From assembly GCF_000230895.2 (NCBI RefSeq), contig NC_016604.1:4216001-4280000 (forward strand): a DNA stretch of 64,000 bases, given 5' to 3'. This DNA comes from Mycolicibacterium rhodesiae NBB3. Its GTDB lineage: Bacteria > Actinomycetota > Actinomycetes > Mycobacteriales > Mycobacteriaceae. Positions 32,425 through 41,923 of the stretch are shown piece after piece. Within the stretch, counting starts at the first letter, position 1. The number at the start of each line of letters is the position of its first letter. Under the pieces are notes generated by a model. It was not told where the DNA came from, made no database searches, and saw only the letters and a program-made list of their open reading frames with translations. A program made the translations under genes and the position numbers.

Positions 32425-33327
32425 TCAGATTCCGAGCACCTCGCGTGCTCGATCGATTTCGTTGGGATCGGCGGTAGACGGGATGAGCCTGAGCTCGTCG
32501 AGACCCGCCTCGCGCGCGCCGTCGACCGCGGCGAGGAGGCCGGACGCTCCGCACATCAACGTCCCCGCGTCCGGGGGCGTCAAGTAGCCCGATTCTGTTC
32601 CGGCGGCTGTGACTTCATGGTCCCAGAAGTCCTTGACGTGCTCTTTCAGCTGTTGCTCCGGGTCGGGACCGAGCGCAAACCACACCGGTGCGGAAAAGTG
32701 CGGCGTTTCCGTTCTGCCTGCCGCCCGCCAAGCCTGGACGACTCGCTCCCGCTGTGCGGCCAACGCCGCGGCGTCGAAGTGCAGTGAGTGCGCCGGGTCG
32801 CTCACCCCGACAGCCCACTGTGCCGCCCGGGCGAGCGCCTTCGGGCCGATCACACCTGCGACGAAAGGGATTCCTCCCTCCTGCACCGGCGCCGGTCCCA
32901 CCGGAAGATGCCCCTCGAGCGGGGGCTGCTGGGCCCACACGTTGCGCATCACCGCCACGGCCTCGTCCATACGCTGACGTTTTCGATCGAGCTTGGCACC
33001 CACCGCGAGGTAGTCCTCGTCCCAGGCGCCGATGCCGACCCCGAGTGTCAGACGCCCACCCGACAGCACGTCGATGGTCGCCAAATCCTTTGCGAACAAC
33101 ACCGGATTGCGTATCGGGAGCGCAACGACGTCGGTCCACAGCCGGACCCGTTCCGTCATGGCCGCCGCAGCGGCGAGTTGTGGGACCACCGACCAGCTGT
33201 CCGGGTACACAAGCCGTTCGTAGGTGACGAGGCCGTGCCACGGTCCTTCGTCGATTTTGCGGTACCAAGCAAGCTCGGTATCACGATCATGCGGGAAGAG
33301 GGTGGGAAGACCCATCGTGATGTGCAT
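32425..33327 (-). CDS. LLM-class (luciferase-like) F420-dependent oxidoreductase
   Basis: 300-residue TIM-barrel protein of the luciferase-like monooxygenase superfamily. Motifs: LATIDVLSGGRLTLGVGIGAWDEDY (shortened here to its core GGRLTLGVGIG), IRNPVLFAKDLAT and a C-terminal GLDELRLIPS. In mycobacteria most such proteins use F420 or FMN to reduce or oxygenate ketones and alkenes. Substrate unknown. ATG at 33327 follows GAAGGAAG. It sits 33 bases after the HSL-type hydrolase gene in the fadE operon. Confidence 0.85.
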   Translation of the reverse strand: MHITMGLPTLFPHDRDTELAWYRKIDEGPWHGLVTYERLVYPDSWSVVPQLAAAAAMTERVRLWTDVVALPIRNPVLFAKDLATIDVLSGGRLTLGVGIGAWDEDYLAVGAKLDRKRQRMDEAVAVMRNVWAQQPPLEGHLPVGPAPVQEGGIPFVAGVIGPKALARAAQWAVGVSDPAHSLHFDAAALAAQRERVVQAWRAAGRTETPHFSAPVWFALGPDPEQQLKEHVKDFWDHEVTAAGTESGYLTPPDAGTLMCGASGLLAAVDGAREAGLDELRLIPSTADPNEIDRAREVLGI

Positions 33328-33360
33328 GCGAGGTTCTTCCTTCTCGACGGAGCGGACCGT

Positions 33361-34305
33361 TCAAAACGGCAGCGGGTGAGCAAATTTCGCGCGAAGGAGA
33401 CCGCCGATCTCAGCGATCGCCAGGCGGCCGCGAGCCGTCGTATCCGATCGCATCAGAAAGCCGTGGTACAGGCCGGGGTAGCGCGTGACAGTCGTCTGCA
33501 CACCGGCGTCGCGCAGACGCGTGGCGTACCGCTCACCCCAGTCGCGGATCGGGTCGCATTCCGCGGTGACGACGATCGCCGGCGGGAGTCCGGCCAGGTC
33601 AGCCGCGAAGGCGGGCACGCGGTACGGATCGGGTGGTGTGGCCGCGCCTTGATCGGCGAGATCGTGCATGTATTCGATGTCGTCGAGCGTGAGCATCGGC
33701 GCGTCGGCGAGCGCCTTGACAGACGGTGCGGACAGGTCGCGATCCAGCCCCGGATACATCAGCAGCTGGCAGCAGATCGCGGGGCCGCCGCGGTCGCGTG
33801 CGGCGAGCGCCACGGCGGCGGCAAGCGAGCCACCCGCACTGTCACCTGCCACCGCGATCCTCGCAGGGTCGACGCCGAGGCGACCCGCGTTGTCGCCCAC
33901 CCATGTCGTGGCCCAGTACGCGTCGTCGAATTGCGCGGGTGGCGGGTTCTCGGGAGCCAATCGATAGTCGACGGCAACGACGACCGAGTCGCTCTCCGCA
34001 GCAAGCGTTCTCGCCAGCGGCTCGAACGAGTGGTTGGACCCCATCACCATTCCGCCGCCGTGGAAGTACACCAGCGCCGGGGCGTTCGCCTCGTCGGTAG
34101 GACGGTAGATCCGCAGCGCAACCTTCCCGGTGGGACCTGGCGCTGTGTAATCCTCGACAGCCGACATCTCCGGCATCGTCTCGGGCAGGGGAGCGGATTC
34201 GATGGCGCACCGGATCGCGTCGAGACCGCGTCGACGCATGGGCGGTACCGCACCGAACGAGGAGACGCGTTCGGCGGCGTCGGGGTCGAGCCGAGGTGCG
34301 GTCAC
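33361..34305 (-). CDS. Alpha/beta hydrolase, hormone-sensitive-lipase family
   Basis: 314 residues with the HSL signature: HGGGMVMGSNHS (oxyanion hole), nucleophile serine in VAGDSAGGSLAAA, acid in ECDPIRDWGE and histidine in YHGFL. It probably hydrolyses an ester or lactone, for example a product of Baeyer-Villiger oxidation. GTG at 34305 overlaps the SDR stop by 4 bases. A homologous hydrolase sits at 42256-43197. Confidence 0.88.
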   Translation of the reverse strand: MTAPRLDPDAAERVSSFGAVPPMRRRGLDAIRCAIESAPLPETMPEMSAVEDYTAPGPTGKVALRIYRPTDEANAPALVYFHGGGMVMGSNHSFEPLARTLAAESDSVVVAVDYRLAPENPPPAQFDDAYWATTWVGDNAGRLGVDPARIAVAGDSAGGSLAAAVALAARDRGGPAICCQLLMYPGLDRDLSAPSVKALADAPMLTLDDIEYMHDLADQGAATPPDPYRVPAFAADLAGLPPAIVVTAECDPIRDWGERYATRLRDAGVQTTVTRYPGLYHGFLMRSDTTARGRLAIAEIGGLLRAKFAHPLPF

Positions 34306-35150
34306 GTGGGGTCGAATCGACGTTGCGTGCGAAGTCTCGGAGCCTGTTGGGTGGCCAGCACATTGGCTCGTTCGGTCATAGCCGAGCCGACGTAGTCCGG
34401 TTGCGTGAGTAGGTAGAACCGGTCCTCGGCGGCCTGGCCGAATACCGCCTCGGCGGCGGCGAGGGGATCCATTGCGTCGGCCTTGATGTCGAGCATGGCC
34501 GCGCGCTGGGATTCGGCGGCGCCGACGTCACCGTCGGTCACCCCGCCCGCCGACTCGAAGATGTTGGACACGACGGCGCCCGGCAGGACCGCTTGGACGT
34601 GAATGTGATCGTGGCCCGCCAACTCGACTTCGAGCCTCAGGCACTCGGTCAGCGCCAACACCGCATGCTTGCTCATGATGTACGGCGCCTGGAGTGGGAC
34701 GACGGCGACTCCCCCGATGGACGACAGGTTCCACACCCAGGCAGGCTCGCCCGCTTCGATCATCGGCGGCAGGAAGGCTCGTACGCCGTGGAAGACCCCG
34801 CTGATATTGATGTCCAGCAATCGATTCCAATTCGCGACCGGGGTATCCCAGAGATATCCGAACTGCTCGATGCCCGCATTGTTGACGAGCAGCCGTACCG
34901 GTCCGACGTCTCGGTACACACGCTCGGCGAGTGCCGAAACGGCACCGGGATCGGTGACGTCGCACACGGCATCGATGGAGACCGCGCCCGACTGCTCGAG
35001 CTCATCACGAAGCGACGCAATCGCTTCGGCATCGATATCGGCCAGCACCACCGTCATGCCGAGCTTGGCGGCATGGCGCGCCAAACCCGCGCCGATACCG
35101 GCGCCGGCACCCGTGATGACGGCGACTCCACCGCCGAAGGGTGTGCTCAT
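34302..35150 (-). CDS. Short-chain dehydrogenase/reductase
   Basis: 282-residue SDR with TGAGAGIGAGLAR, NNAG, serine in NLSSIGGVA, YIMSK and an extended C-terminus (about 230-282) beyond the usual fold. LADID after strand two indicates NAD(H). It is coupled on both sides by 4-base overlaps (NTF2-like gene upstream, hydrolase downstream). Substrate unknown; a hydroxysteroid or ring-cleavage intermediate is likely from context. Confidence 0.88.
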   Translation of the reverse strand: MSTPFGGGVAVITGAGAGIGAGLARHAAKLGMTVVLADIDAEAIASLRDELEQSGAVSIDAVCDVTDPGAVSALAERVYRDVGPVRLLVNNAGIEQFGYLWDTPVANWNRLLDINISGVFHGVRAFLPPMIEAGEPAWVWNLSSIGGVAVVPLQAPYIMSKHAVLALTECLRLEVELAGHDHIHVQAVLPGAVVSNIFESAGGVTDGDVGAAESQRAAMLDIKADAMDPLAAAEAVFGQAAEDRFYLLTQPDYVGSAMTERANVLATQQAPRLRTQRRFDPT

Positions 35151-35632
35151 GTGCCTGCAGCGGCGGAACTCTTCGCGCTGTGCTCAGCGAACGGAATCGA
35201 ATCCTCAGCGTCGAGCACCACACTCATCGACGTGAAAACCAACCCCTTGTCACCGCGCCGGATTCCGACGTCGACGACGCCGCTGGAGACGTCGAACGGG
35301 ACGTTGTTGGTGACCTGGTTGACATACAGATAGAAGCGCACGTTCGTCACGGCGTCCTCGGTACCGGTGCGGAAGATGTTGGTGGCGTGATGGCGTAAGG
35401 GGTAGGGGTTCTCGTTGCGGTGTTGTGTCAGCCACGCCAGAGTCTCGGCACCGCCGTGCAGCTCGGCGGCCAGCAGATCTTCGAATGGGCACGCGCCCGA
35501 GTCCGATCGGCTCAGGTACTCCATCTCGTCGGCGATCCGAACGGCGAGCTCGTCGAAGTGGCCCTGGTCGTAGTGGTACCAGAAGCCGGCGATGAATTCC
35601 TGGATCTCGGACAGTGCGATGTCGTCACTCAT
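35147..35632 (-). CDS. SnoaL/NTF2-like protein
   Basis: 161 residues with the NTF2-like pattern (IQEFIAGFWYHYDQGHFDELA, then RHHATNIFRTGTEDAVTNVRFYL). Such folds include delta-5-3-ketosteroid isomerase and ring-hydroxylating dioxygenase small subunits; the KSI catalytic pattern is not clear here. ATG at 35632. The downstream SDR starts inside its end. This is the second SnoaL-type protein of the same operon. Confidence 0.75.
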   Translation of the reverse strand: MSDDIALSEIQEFIAGFWYHYDQGHFDELAVRIADEMEYLSRSDSGACPFEDLLAAELHGGAETLAWLTQHRNENPYPLRHHATNIFRTGTEDAVTNVRFYLYVNQVTNNVPFDVSSGVVDVGIRRGDKGLVFTSMSVVLDAEDSIPFAEHSAKSSAAAGT

Positions 35633-35699
35633 ACGAAAAGTGAACCCGCAGTACAACGGGCGGAGGAGACCACCGCCCGTTCAGTGGAACACGTTTTTC

Positions 35700-37238
35700 T
35701 CAGCCGAAGCGGGTCCGCAAGTCGCGTTTGAGCAGCTTCCCGCTCGGATTCTTCGGCAACGCATCGACGAAATAGACCTGCTTCGGGGTCTTGTACCCGG
35801 CCAAGTGGCTGCGGCAGTGGGCGACCAACTCCTCTTCGCTGGGATTCGTCCCCCTGCGTGTGACGACCGCTGCCACGACGGCCTCTACCCAGACCGGATG
35901 AGGGACGCCGAACACGGCGACCTCCTGCACACCGGAATGCCGATACAGCACCTCTTCGACCTCGCGGCTTGCGACGTTTTCACCACCTGTGTTGATCATG
36001 TCCTTCTTGCGGTCGACGACATGCAGGAGCCCGAACTCGTCGTAGTAACCGAGGTCTCCGGAGTGGAACCAGCCGCCGCGGAACGCTTCCGCGGTGCGCA
36101 TGGGGTCGTCGAGGTAGCCGAGCATGAGATGGGGACCGCGGTGCGCGATTTCACCGACCGTTCCGTGGGGCACCGGCGTATCGGTGTCGTCGAGGATGGT
36201 GGTCTCGACGTTCACGGCGGGCCGGCCCGCCGCGCCACCGTGCTGTGCCTGTTCTGTGGGGCCCAACGCGCTTGCCAGGGGCGCCATCTCGGTCTGACCG
36301 TAGAAGTTCCACAACTGGAGGTCGGGCAGCCGCTCGCGGAGCTCGACCAGGACTTCTGTGGGCATCGCCGATGCGCCGTAGTAGCCCTTGCGCAGACTGC
36401 TCAGGTCGACCTCGTCGATGATCGGCGAGCGCAGCAGGCTGATCCAGACGGTCGGCGGAGCAAAGAAGTTGGTCGCCCTGTGCTCTGCGATGGAGCGCAG
36501 GATCAGCTCTGGCTCCGGGCGCGCGATGATGATGCTGGTGGCACCCAGATAGATGTCGGTGGCGAGGAAATTGTCAAGCTGCGCGCAGTGGTAGAGCGGC
36601 ATCGAGTGAATCTCGATGTCGTCCTCCGACATCGACCCGGCGACGATGGTGCTGACGTAATTGGCCATGAGGCTGCGACTGGAGTGCATCACGCCCTTGG
36701 GCCGAGATTCGGTGCCACTGGTGTACATCAAGCGCACCAACTGGTCATCGGCGATGTCGATGTCGGGTGGTGGCGTCGCGGTGGTCAGCCAGTGCGCGAA
36801 GTAATGCCAACCGTATGGCGCCCGTTGCCCGTCGGCGTTCAGTGCGACCTTGGTGATGACCGACCCGGCGCGGGTCGTCGCGGCGTCTGCCGTCGGGATC
36901 AGGTCGTGTTCGACGATGAATCCCCGGACACCGCTGTGTCCCAGGATGAAGGCGATCTCCTCGGCCGTGAGCATGAAGTTGATCGGTACGAGCACCACTG
37001 CTGCGCGCGCAGTGGCGAATGCCAGCACCGCGTATTGCCAGCAGTTTCGGGCCAGGAGCGCGATTCGGTCACCCGGAGCAAAGCCGTTGTCCCGCAACGC
37101 CGCCGCTGCACGGTCGACCAGCTCGTCGAACTCCGCGAAGGTCAAGCTGACATCACCGTCGACAATCGCGATCTTGTCTGGATGACGTCGGGCCGACCGG
37201 CGGGGGATGTCGCCCAATGAGTGGCTGCGCACCTGCAT
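35700..37238 (-). CDS. Acyl-CoA synthetase (AMP-forming, FadD type)
   Basis: 512 residues of the ANL superfamily: P-loop LMYTSGTESRPKG, the A5 motif YGQTE, GWFHSGDLGYYDEFG, and the C-terminal KNPSGKLLKRDLR with catalytic lysine. It activates a carboxylic acid to its CoA thioester, probably a steroid side-chain or ring-fragment acid. It is 10 bases downstream of the acyl-CoA dehydrogenase, so it is the second gene of the minus-strand operon. Confidence 0.9.
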   Translation of the reverse strand: MQVRSHSLGDIPRRSARRHPDKIAIVDGDVSLTFAEFDELVDRAAAALRDNGFAPGDRIALLARNCWQYAVLAFATARAAVVLVPINFMLTAEEIAFILGHSGVRGFIVEHDLIPTADAATTRAGSVITKVALNADGQRAPYGWHYFAHWLTTATPPPDIDIADDQLVRLMYTSGTESRPKGVMHSSRSLMANYVSTIVAGSMSEDDIEIHSMPLYHCAQLDNFLATDIYLGATSIIIARPEPELILRSIAEHRATNFFAPPTVWISLLRSPIIDEVDLSSLRKGYYGASAMPTEVLVELRERLPDLQLWNFYGQTEMAPLASALGPTEQAQHGGAAGRPAVNVETTILDDTDTPVPHGTVGEIAHRGPHLMLGYLDDPMRTAEAFRGGWFHSGDLGYYDEFGLLHVVDRKKDMINTGGENVASREVEEVLYRHSGVQEVAVFGVPHPVWVEAVVAAVVTRRGTNPSEEELVAHCRSHLAGYKTPKQVYFVDALPKNPSGKLLKRDLRTRFG

Positions 37239-37248
37239 GTCGTCGTCC

Positions 37249-38406
37249 TTAGTTGTTGGGCGCCAGCTGGAGATCGCGACCGATGATCTCGCGCATGATC
37301 TCCGACGTGCCGCCGTACACCCGGGTCACCCGCGCGTCTATCGACGAGCGGGCAATGGGATATTCGCGCATGTAGCCGTAGCCACCGAAGAGCTGTTGGC
37401 ACGAGTCGAGGCAACGGAACTCCATCTCCGTCGCCCACAGCTTGGCCTTCGCGGCGTCTGCCGCCGACAGCCGACCCGCGTTGAGTTCGATCACGCACCG
37501 ATCGATGAACGCCTCGGCGACAGCCACCTCGGTGGCCACATCCGCCAGCACGAAGCGGGTGTTCTGCTGCGCGCCGATCGGCTTGCCGAAAGCGGTGCGC
37601 TCGCGTACATGGTCGATGGTCCAGCGCAACGCAGCGCGGGCCCGTGCCAGACTACCGACGGCGATCTGCATGCGTTCCTGCGGAAGGTTTTTCATCAAGG
37701 CGGCGAATCCGCTGCCGACCTCTCCCAGCACATTGCTTTTCGGGACCGACACGTCGGTGAAGACGAGCTCTGACGTGTCCTGACAATGCAGTCCCAGCTT
37801 GTCCAGGTTGCGGCCGCGCTCGAAGCCGGGCATGCCGCGCTCGAGCACCAGCAGGGTCAGGCCGCGGTGGCGGTCGGGTGATGTGCGCACCGCCGTGATG
37901 ACCACGTCCGCATTCTGACCGTTGGTGATGAACGTCTTGGCGCCGTTGACGACGAAGTGGTCGCCGGCGTCGACGGCGGACGTGCGGATGGCGGCGACAT
38001 CGGATCCGGCGCCCGGCTCGGTCATGGCGATGGCCGCGATCAGCTCACCGCTGACGAAGCCGGGTAGCCATCGATCTCGTTGTTCGGGCGTCGTGAGGTT
38101 TGCCAGGTAGGGCAGACAGATGTCGTTGTGAACAGCGAAACTCAGTCCAACCGCGCCGCAGTCCGCATCCATGAACGCTTCGATCAGTATCTGGTTGTAG
38201 CGGAAGTCGCGGGCTCCGACCCCGCCGAAGCATTCGTCGGCAGCGAACCCGAGCAGCCCGACAGCGCCGGCCTTGGCGAACACCTCGCGCGGGACGATGC
38301 CGTCGAGGTCCCAGTCGGCGACGTGGGGCGCCACCTCCTTGGCCGCGAAATCACGTGCCAACTCGGCGAAGGCGCGGTGGTCGGCCTCGTAGTGCACCCG
38401 TTGCAT
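37249..38406 (-). CDS. Acyl-CoA dehydrogenase (FadE type)
   Basis: 385-residue flavoenzyme making alpha-beta unsaturated acyl-CoAs. It has the FAD/substrate loop IAAIAMTEPGAGSDV, the middle-domain FITNGQNAD and RTAFGKPIG, and the C-terminal VYGGTSEIMREIIGRDL. Glycine stands where many members have the catalytic Glu of YEGTS, so the base probably sits in the alternative helix position as in isovaleryl- and long-chain enzymes. ATG at 38406 has a TACGCT -10 six bases upstream. The 1053-codon open frame that continues upstream is antisense to the monooxygenase and not real. Confidence 0.88.
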   Translation of the reverse strand: MQRVHYEADHRAFAELARDFAAKEVAPHVADWDLDGIVPREVFAKAGAVGLLGFAADECFGGVGARDFRYNQILIEAFMDADCGAVGLSFAVHNDICLPYLANLTTPEQRDRWLPGFVSGELIAAIAMTEPGAGSDVAAIRTSAVDAGDHFVVNGAKTFITNGQNADVVITAVRTSPDRHRGLTLLVLERGMPGFERGRNLDKLGLHCQDTSELVFTDVSVPKSNVLGEVGSGFAALMKNLPQERMQIAVGSLARARAALRWTIDHVRERTAFGKPIGAQQNTRFVLADVATEVAVAEAFIDRCVIELNAGRLSAADAAKAKLWATEMEFRCLDSCQQLFGGYGYMREYPIARSSIDARVTRVYGGTSEIMREIIGRDLQLAPNN

Positions 38407-38412
38407 CGCCGA

Positions 38413-38418
38413 AGCGTA
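38413..38418 (-). promoter_or_regulatory. Candidate -10 of the fadE operon (leaderless)
   Basis: TACGCT on the minus strand ends 6 bases before the acyl-CoA dehydrogenase ATG at 38406, heading an eight-gene operon that ends at 30782. Confidence 0.5.
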
Positions 38419-38494
38419 GGCAGCTTCGATGCACAGCCGTCGATGCGCGTCCCGCTCAGTAGACAGTCGCATCGCCAACGCCGGCCAACGCCTC

Positions 38495-38500
38495 GATACT
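38495..38500 (+). promoter_or_regulatory. Candidate -10 of the first monooxygenase gene
   Basis: GATACT, close to TATACT, lies 8 bases before the GTG at 38509, in the 102-bp gap divergent to fadE. Confidence 0.4.
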
Positions 38501-38508
38501 CGGTTGTC

Positions 38509-40425
38509 GTGACGACCGATGCCGAGACGACGGCGCCAACGAACGGCGTCGATACCGATGAATTGCGGGCCAACCTGCGTCAGGCCGACGCCGGTGTGCT
38601 TGTCGCGGTGCTGGCCCAGCTCACCGGCGATGCCGGCGTGATCGATCGGTTCGGGCCGGCGATCTCGCATGTACCGGATCCACCGGAACGGGCAGGCGTC
38701 ACCGACACCGAGACCGCCGAAGCGCTCGTAGCGGCTGTCGTCGCGGCGCTCGAGCAGCCGCAGCCCCACGGCGTGCCTGTCGACACCGCCCTGTTCCGCC
38801 GGCTGTTGCCGGTGGCGCTGGGCTCCGAGGTCGACGATGAGTTCGTCCCGCTGCTGCTGGAGCAAGGCGGATTCCAGTTGTCGCAACCGACGCTGCCGCG
38901 CACCGTGCCGATCCCCGAGACGATGACGGTGGCGATCATCGGAGCGGGTCTGGCCGGCATCATCACGGCGCTCGCCGCCGCCGACGCAGGGGTCACCTAC
39001 CAGATCTTCGATCGCAACGATGAAGTCGGCGGCACCTGGTTGACCACAACCTATCCCGGCATCGGCGTCGACACACCGTCGGCGTACTACTCGCTGTCCC
39101 GCGACGTGAACCCGGACTGGTCGAGCTACTACCCGCAGGGCGGGGAGTACCAGGCCTACCTGGTGGCCCTTGCGGACAAGTACCGGCTGCGCGAACGGAC
39201 TCGATTCGGTACAGAGGTCACCGCGCTGTGGTGGGACGACGACCGCAGGCAATGGCAGATCCATTCGAGCGACAAAGACGGCAACCGTGATGTCACCTTC
39301 GCCAGTGTCGTGGTTACGGCTGCCGGCTACCTCAACCGTCCGCGATGGCCTGACGTGCCGGGACGGGAGACGTTCGCGGGCACCAGCATTCACTCCGCGC
39401 AGTGGGACGAGTCGCTGGACCTCACCGGCAAGCGGGTGGCGATCATCGGGGCGGGCTGCACGGCCGTTCAGATCGTCGATGCGTGTGTCGATCAGGTCGC
39501 GCACTTGACGGTGTTTCAACGTCAGCCCCACTGGGTGGCGCCGCGCAAGCGACCGTCGGACGACGTTCCCGAACACCGGCGCTACCTCGGCCGCCACGTT
39601 CCCTACTACGCGAACTGGAACAGGTTGAAGTCGTACTGGGGCACCGCGGACAACAACTATCCCGTCATTCTGCAGGACCCGGAATGGGCCAAGGACCACC
39701 TGTCGATCTCCCCGGCCAACGACGTGCTTCTGACGTAGTGCAAGGACTACATCGACCGGACTTTCGGTGAGGGAACCGAATTGGCGAAGAAGGTCACCCC
39801 GGACTTCGCGCCGTACGGCAAGCGCATCATCCGTGACCCGGGGGGTTACTACGCGGCACTCACCCGCGACCACGTCGACGTGGAGGCCAGCGAGCCCGCG
39901 GAGGTCACCGCGGACGGAATCGTCACCGCAGACGGGCGCCACCTCGACCTCGACGTCATCATCTATGCGACCGGATACCATCTGGACTTCCTGTCCACCA
40001 TCGACATTCGTGGCCGCGACGGACGCGCACTCGCCGACGAGTGGGGGGACAGTCCGCGTGCCTACCGCGGTGGCACCGTCCCCGGATTTCCGAATCTGTT
40101 CATCAACTCGGCACCGAATTACAGCCCCGGCCACGGCGCGGGTGCCAACTTTTCGATGGAGCTGATGGCGCACTACATCTTCGAGTGCCTGCAACTGATG
40201 GCGCTTCGCGGTGTCACGACCATGGAAGTCACGCGGGAAGCCCACGACGAATACGTGAACGGCATCGACAAGGCGATGGCCCGCACCGTGTGGTGTCATA
40301 CCCCCAATGCCCACACCTACTACCGTTCCGGCTCGGGCCGGGTCGTCGTCGCAACGCCGTACCGGCTGGTCGATCTCTGGCATCAGCATCGAGCGCCGGT
40401 CGAAGAGCATTTCGAGCTTGCATGA
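38509..40425 (+). pseudogene. Baeyer-Villiger monooxygenase (HAPMO-like) with an internal stop
   Basis: NADPH/FAD enzyme inserting oxygen next to a ketone. The N-terminal extension (about 1-138) resembles 4-hydroxyacetophenone monooxygenase. Then come the first dinucleotide motif GAGLAG (145-150), the fingerprint FAGTSIHSAQWD (from 289), and the second motif IIGAGCTAV (about 315). Codon 410 is TAG (39736-39738). The same frame continues for 228 codons with clear homology (YIDRTFGEGTELAKKVTPDF, then YATGYHLDF) to the proper end. A full-length product would be 638 residues. Either a nonsense mutation, readthrough, or a sequencing error. Confidence 0.85.
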
Positions 40426-41309
40426 CCCAATTGCTCAGCGGGAAAACAGCTCTGGTCACCGGTAGCAGTCGGGGCATCGGTCGGGCGATCGCGCAGCGGC
40501 TGGCTGCGGAGGGTGCGACGGTGGTGGTGACGGCGCGCTCGTACGAGCCGTCGCAGTCACTACGGTGGGGATCGTCGGCTGCGCTTCCCGGCACCATCGG
40601 TGAAACCGTCGAACTGATCGAGACGGCAGGCGGGCACGCCATCGGTATGGCGGCTGACCTCGAGAACTCGGTGGAACGTGACAACCTCGTGCAACGGGTC
40701 GTCGACAGCACGGGTCGACTCGACATCCTCGTCAACAATGCGGGATTCGCCGACTACTCGGTGATCGAAGACATGTCGCTCGACACCTTCGACCGCACCG
40801 TCGAGCACTACCTGCGGGTGCCCTTCGTGCTGAGCAAGGCGGTGCTGCCGCACATGCGCCAGCAAGGAGCGGGCTGGATCGTCAACATCGGATCGGTGAC
40901 CGGCGTCGCGCCGGTGCGGCCGTACCGCGAGTACAACAAGACGTCCGGCGACGTGGTCTATGCATCGATGAAGGCGGCGTTGCATCGGTTCACGCAGGGC
41001 ATCGCGGCCGAGGTGCTCGATGCCAACATCGCGGTCAACTGCGTGGGACCGTCGACAGCGGTGCGTACACCTGGTGCGGCACAGCTGATCCCGGACAGTT
41101 TCCCAACCGAGCCGGTGGAGTATCTGGCCGAAACGGTGTTGGCGATGTGCCACCGGCCGGCCGCCGAGCGTACCGGCCTGGTCGCCTTCAGTCTGCACTA
41201 CCCGTGGTCCGCACAACTACCGGTGCACAGCCTCGACGGCGCCACGGTCCTGCCCCCGCTGGAGCCGCCGGCGACGGCCAACCCGAACATCCTGCCGCTT
41301 GGACTCTAG
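40422..41309 (+). CDS. Short-chain dehydrogenase/reductase
   Basis: 295-residue SDR: TGSSRGIGRAIAQ, NNAG, serine in NIGSVTG, YASMK. A longer insert lies after strand two (residues about 40-60) and between the serine and the tyrosine. ATG overlaps the monooxygenase stop by 4 bases, so translation would normally be coupled and may be lowered by the upstream TAG. Its TAG shares CTAG with the convergent gene at 41306. The likely substrate is the alcohol form of the monooxygenase ketone (inference). Confidence 0.87.
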   Translation: MTQLLSGKTALVTGSSRGIGRAIAQRLAAEGATVVVTARSYEPSQSLRWGSSAALPGTIGETVELIETAGGHAIGMAADLENSVERDNLVQRVVDSTGRLDILVNNAGFADYSVIEDMSLDTFDRTVEHYLRVPFVLSKAVLPHMRQQGAGWIVNIGSVTGVAPVRPYREYNKTSGDVVYASMKAALHRFTQGIAAEVLDANIAVNCVGPSTAVRTPGAAQLIPDSFPTEPVEYLAETVLAMCHRPAAERTGLVAFSLHYPWSAQLPVHSLDGATVLPPLEPPATANPNILPLGL

Positions 41310-41923
41310 GTCGTCTCGCAGAAGCTGTGACAGACCCGATCGCGGACGATGACGTCCGGGCATTCGGGATCGAACCATCGATCGACATAGGCCCAATGGA
41401 TCGGGTGCATCAGGTAGGGCCCCATGAGGCCGTCGACGTCAGTGAATTCCTGTTCGAAAACGTGCGTCCACGGTGATGCACCGATGGCGCTGTCCACCCG
41501 GCTGAGCTGCCATGAGGTGATGGTGCGCACGTAACGTGGCAGCAATCGCAGGTCGGCTTCGAACCGTTCGATGATGGCGTCGTCGGTATGTGGGTCAACT
41601 CGCAGGAGCAGCGTCCGGTAAATCGTCGCTCCATCGCCGGCACCGGTTTGGCTTGTCACGCCCTGGTATTCAGCGCCGTCGAGGTGGATGACCGGGGAGT
41701 CCGCGAACGTCCTGGCGAACCGTTGCGCAACCGTCGTCCAGCCGTCGGAGTCGCGGAACCGCATATGCATGAGGATGTCGCCGCCGTTGCGGGTTCCGGG
41801 CAGCGTCGGCCCGATGACGACGTGTTCGGCATCGCACGTGTAGGCGAGGTTCCGTAGTTTCCCAACGACAGTTCCTAGATCGGTGGCCGGTGCGAGGTGA
41901 ATCAGCCGGGTGACGTTAAACAT
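41306..41923 (-). CDS. Two-domain Dabb/dimeric alpha-beta barrel-like protein
   Basis: 205 residues that appear to hold two ferredoxin-like half-barrels (about 1-100 and 100-205; LRNLAYTCDAEHVVIG, then IERFEADLRLLPRYVRTI). This is the look of stress-responsive Dabb or ABM-type proteins. No catalytic motif is recognised. ATG at 41923 overlaps the previous gene. It is the last gene of the IclR-led operon (IclR, hydrolase, two small barrel proteins). Confidence 0.65.
   Translation of the reverse strand: MFNVTRLIHLAPATDLGTVVGKLRNLAYTCDAEHVVIGPTLPGTRNGGDILMHMRFRDSDGWTTVAQRFARTFADSPVIHLDGAEYQGVTSQTGAGDGATIYRTLLLRVDPHTDDAIIERFEADLRLLPRYVRTITSWQLSRVDSAIGASPWTHVFEQEFTDVDGLMGPYLMHPIHWAYVDRWFDPECPDVIVRDRVCHSFCETT

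Noticed and set aside
38407..40410. 1053-codon minus-strand frame continuing upstream of the acyl-CoA dehydrogenase
   Set aside because: The part beyond 38406 is antisense to the Baeyer-Villiger monooxygenase and shows no homology. The dehydrogenase fold begins at MQRVHYEADHRAF with a -10 just upstream.
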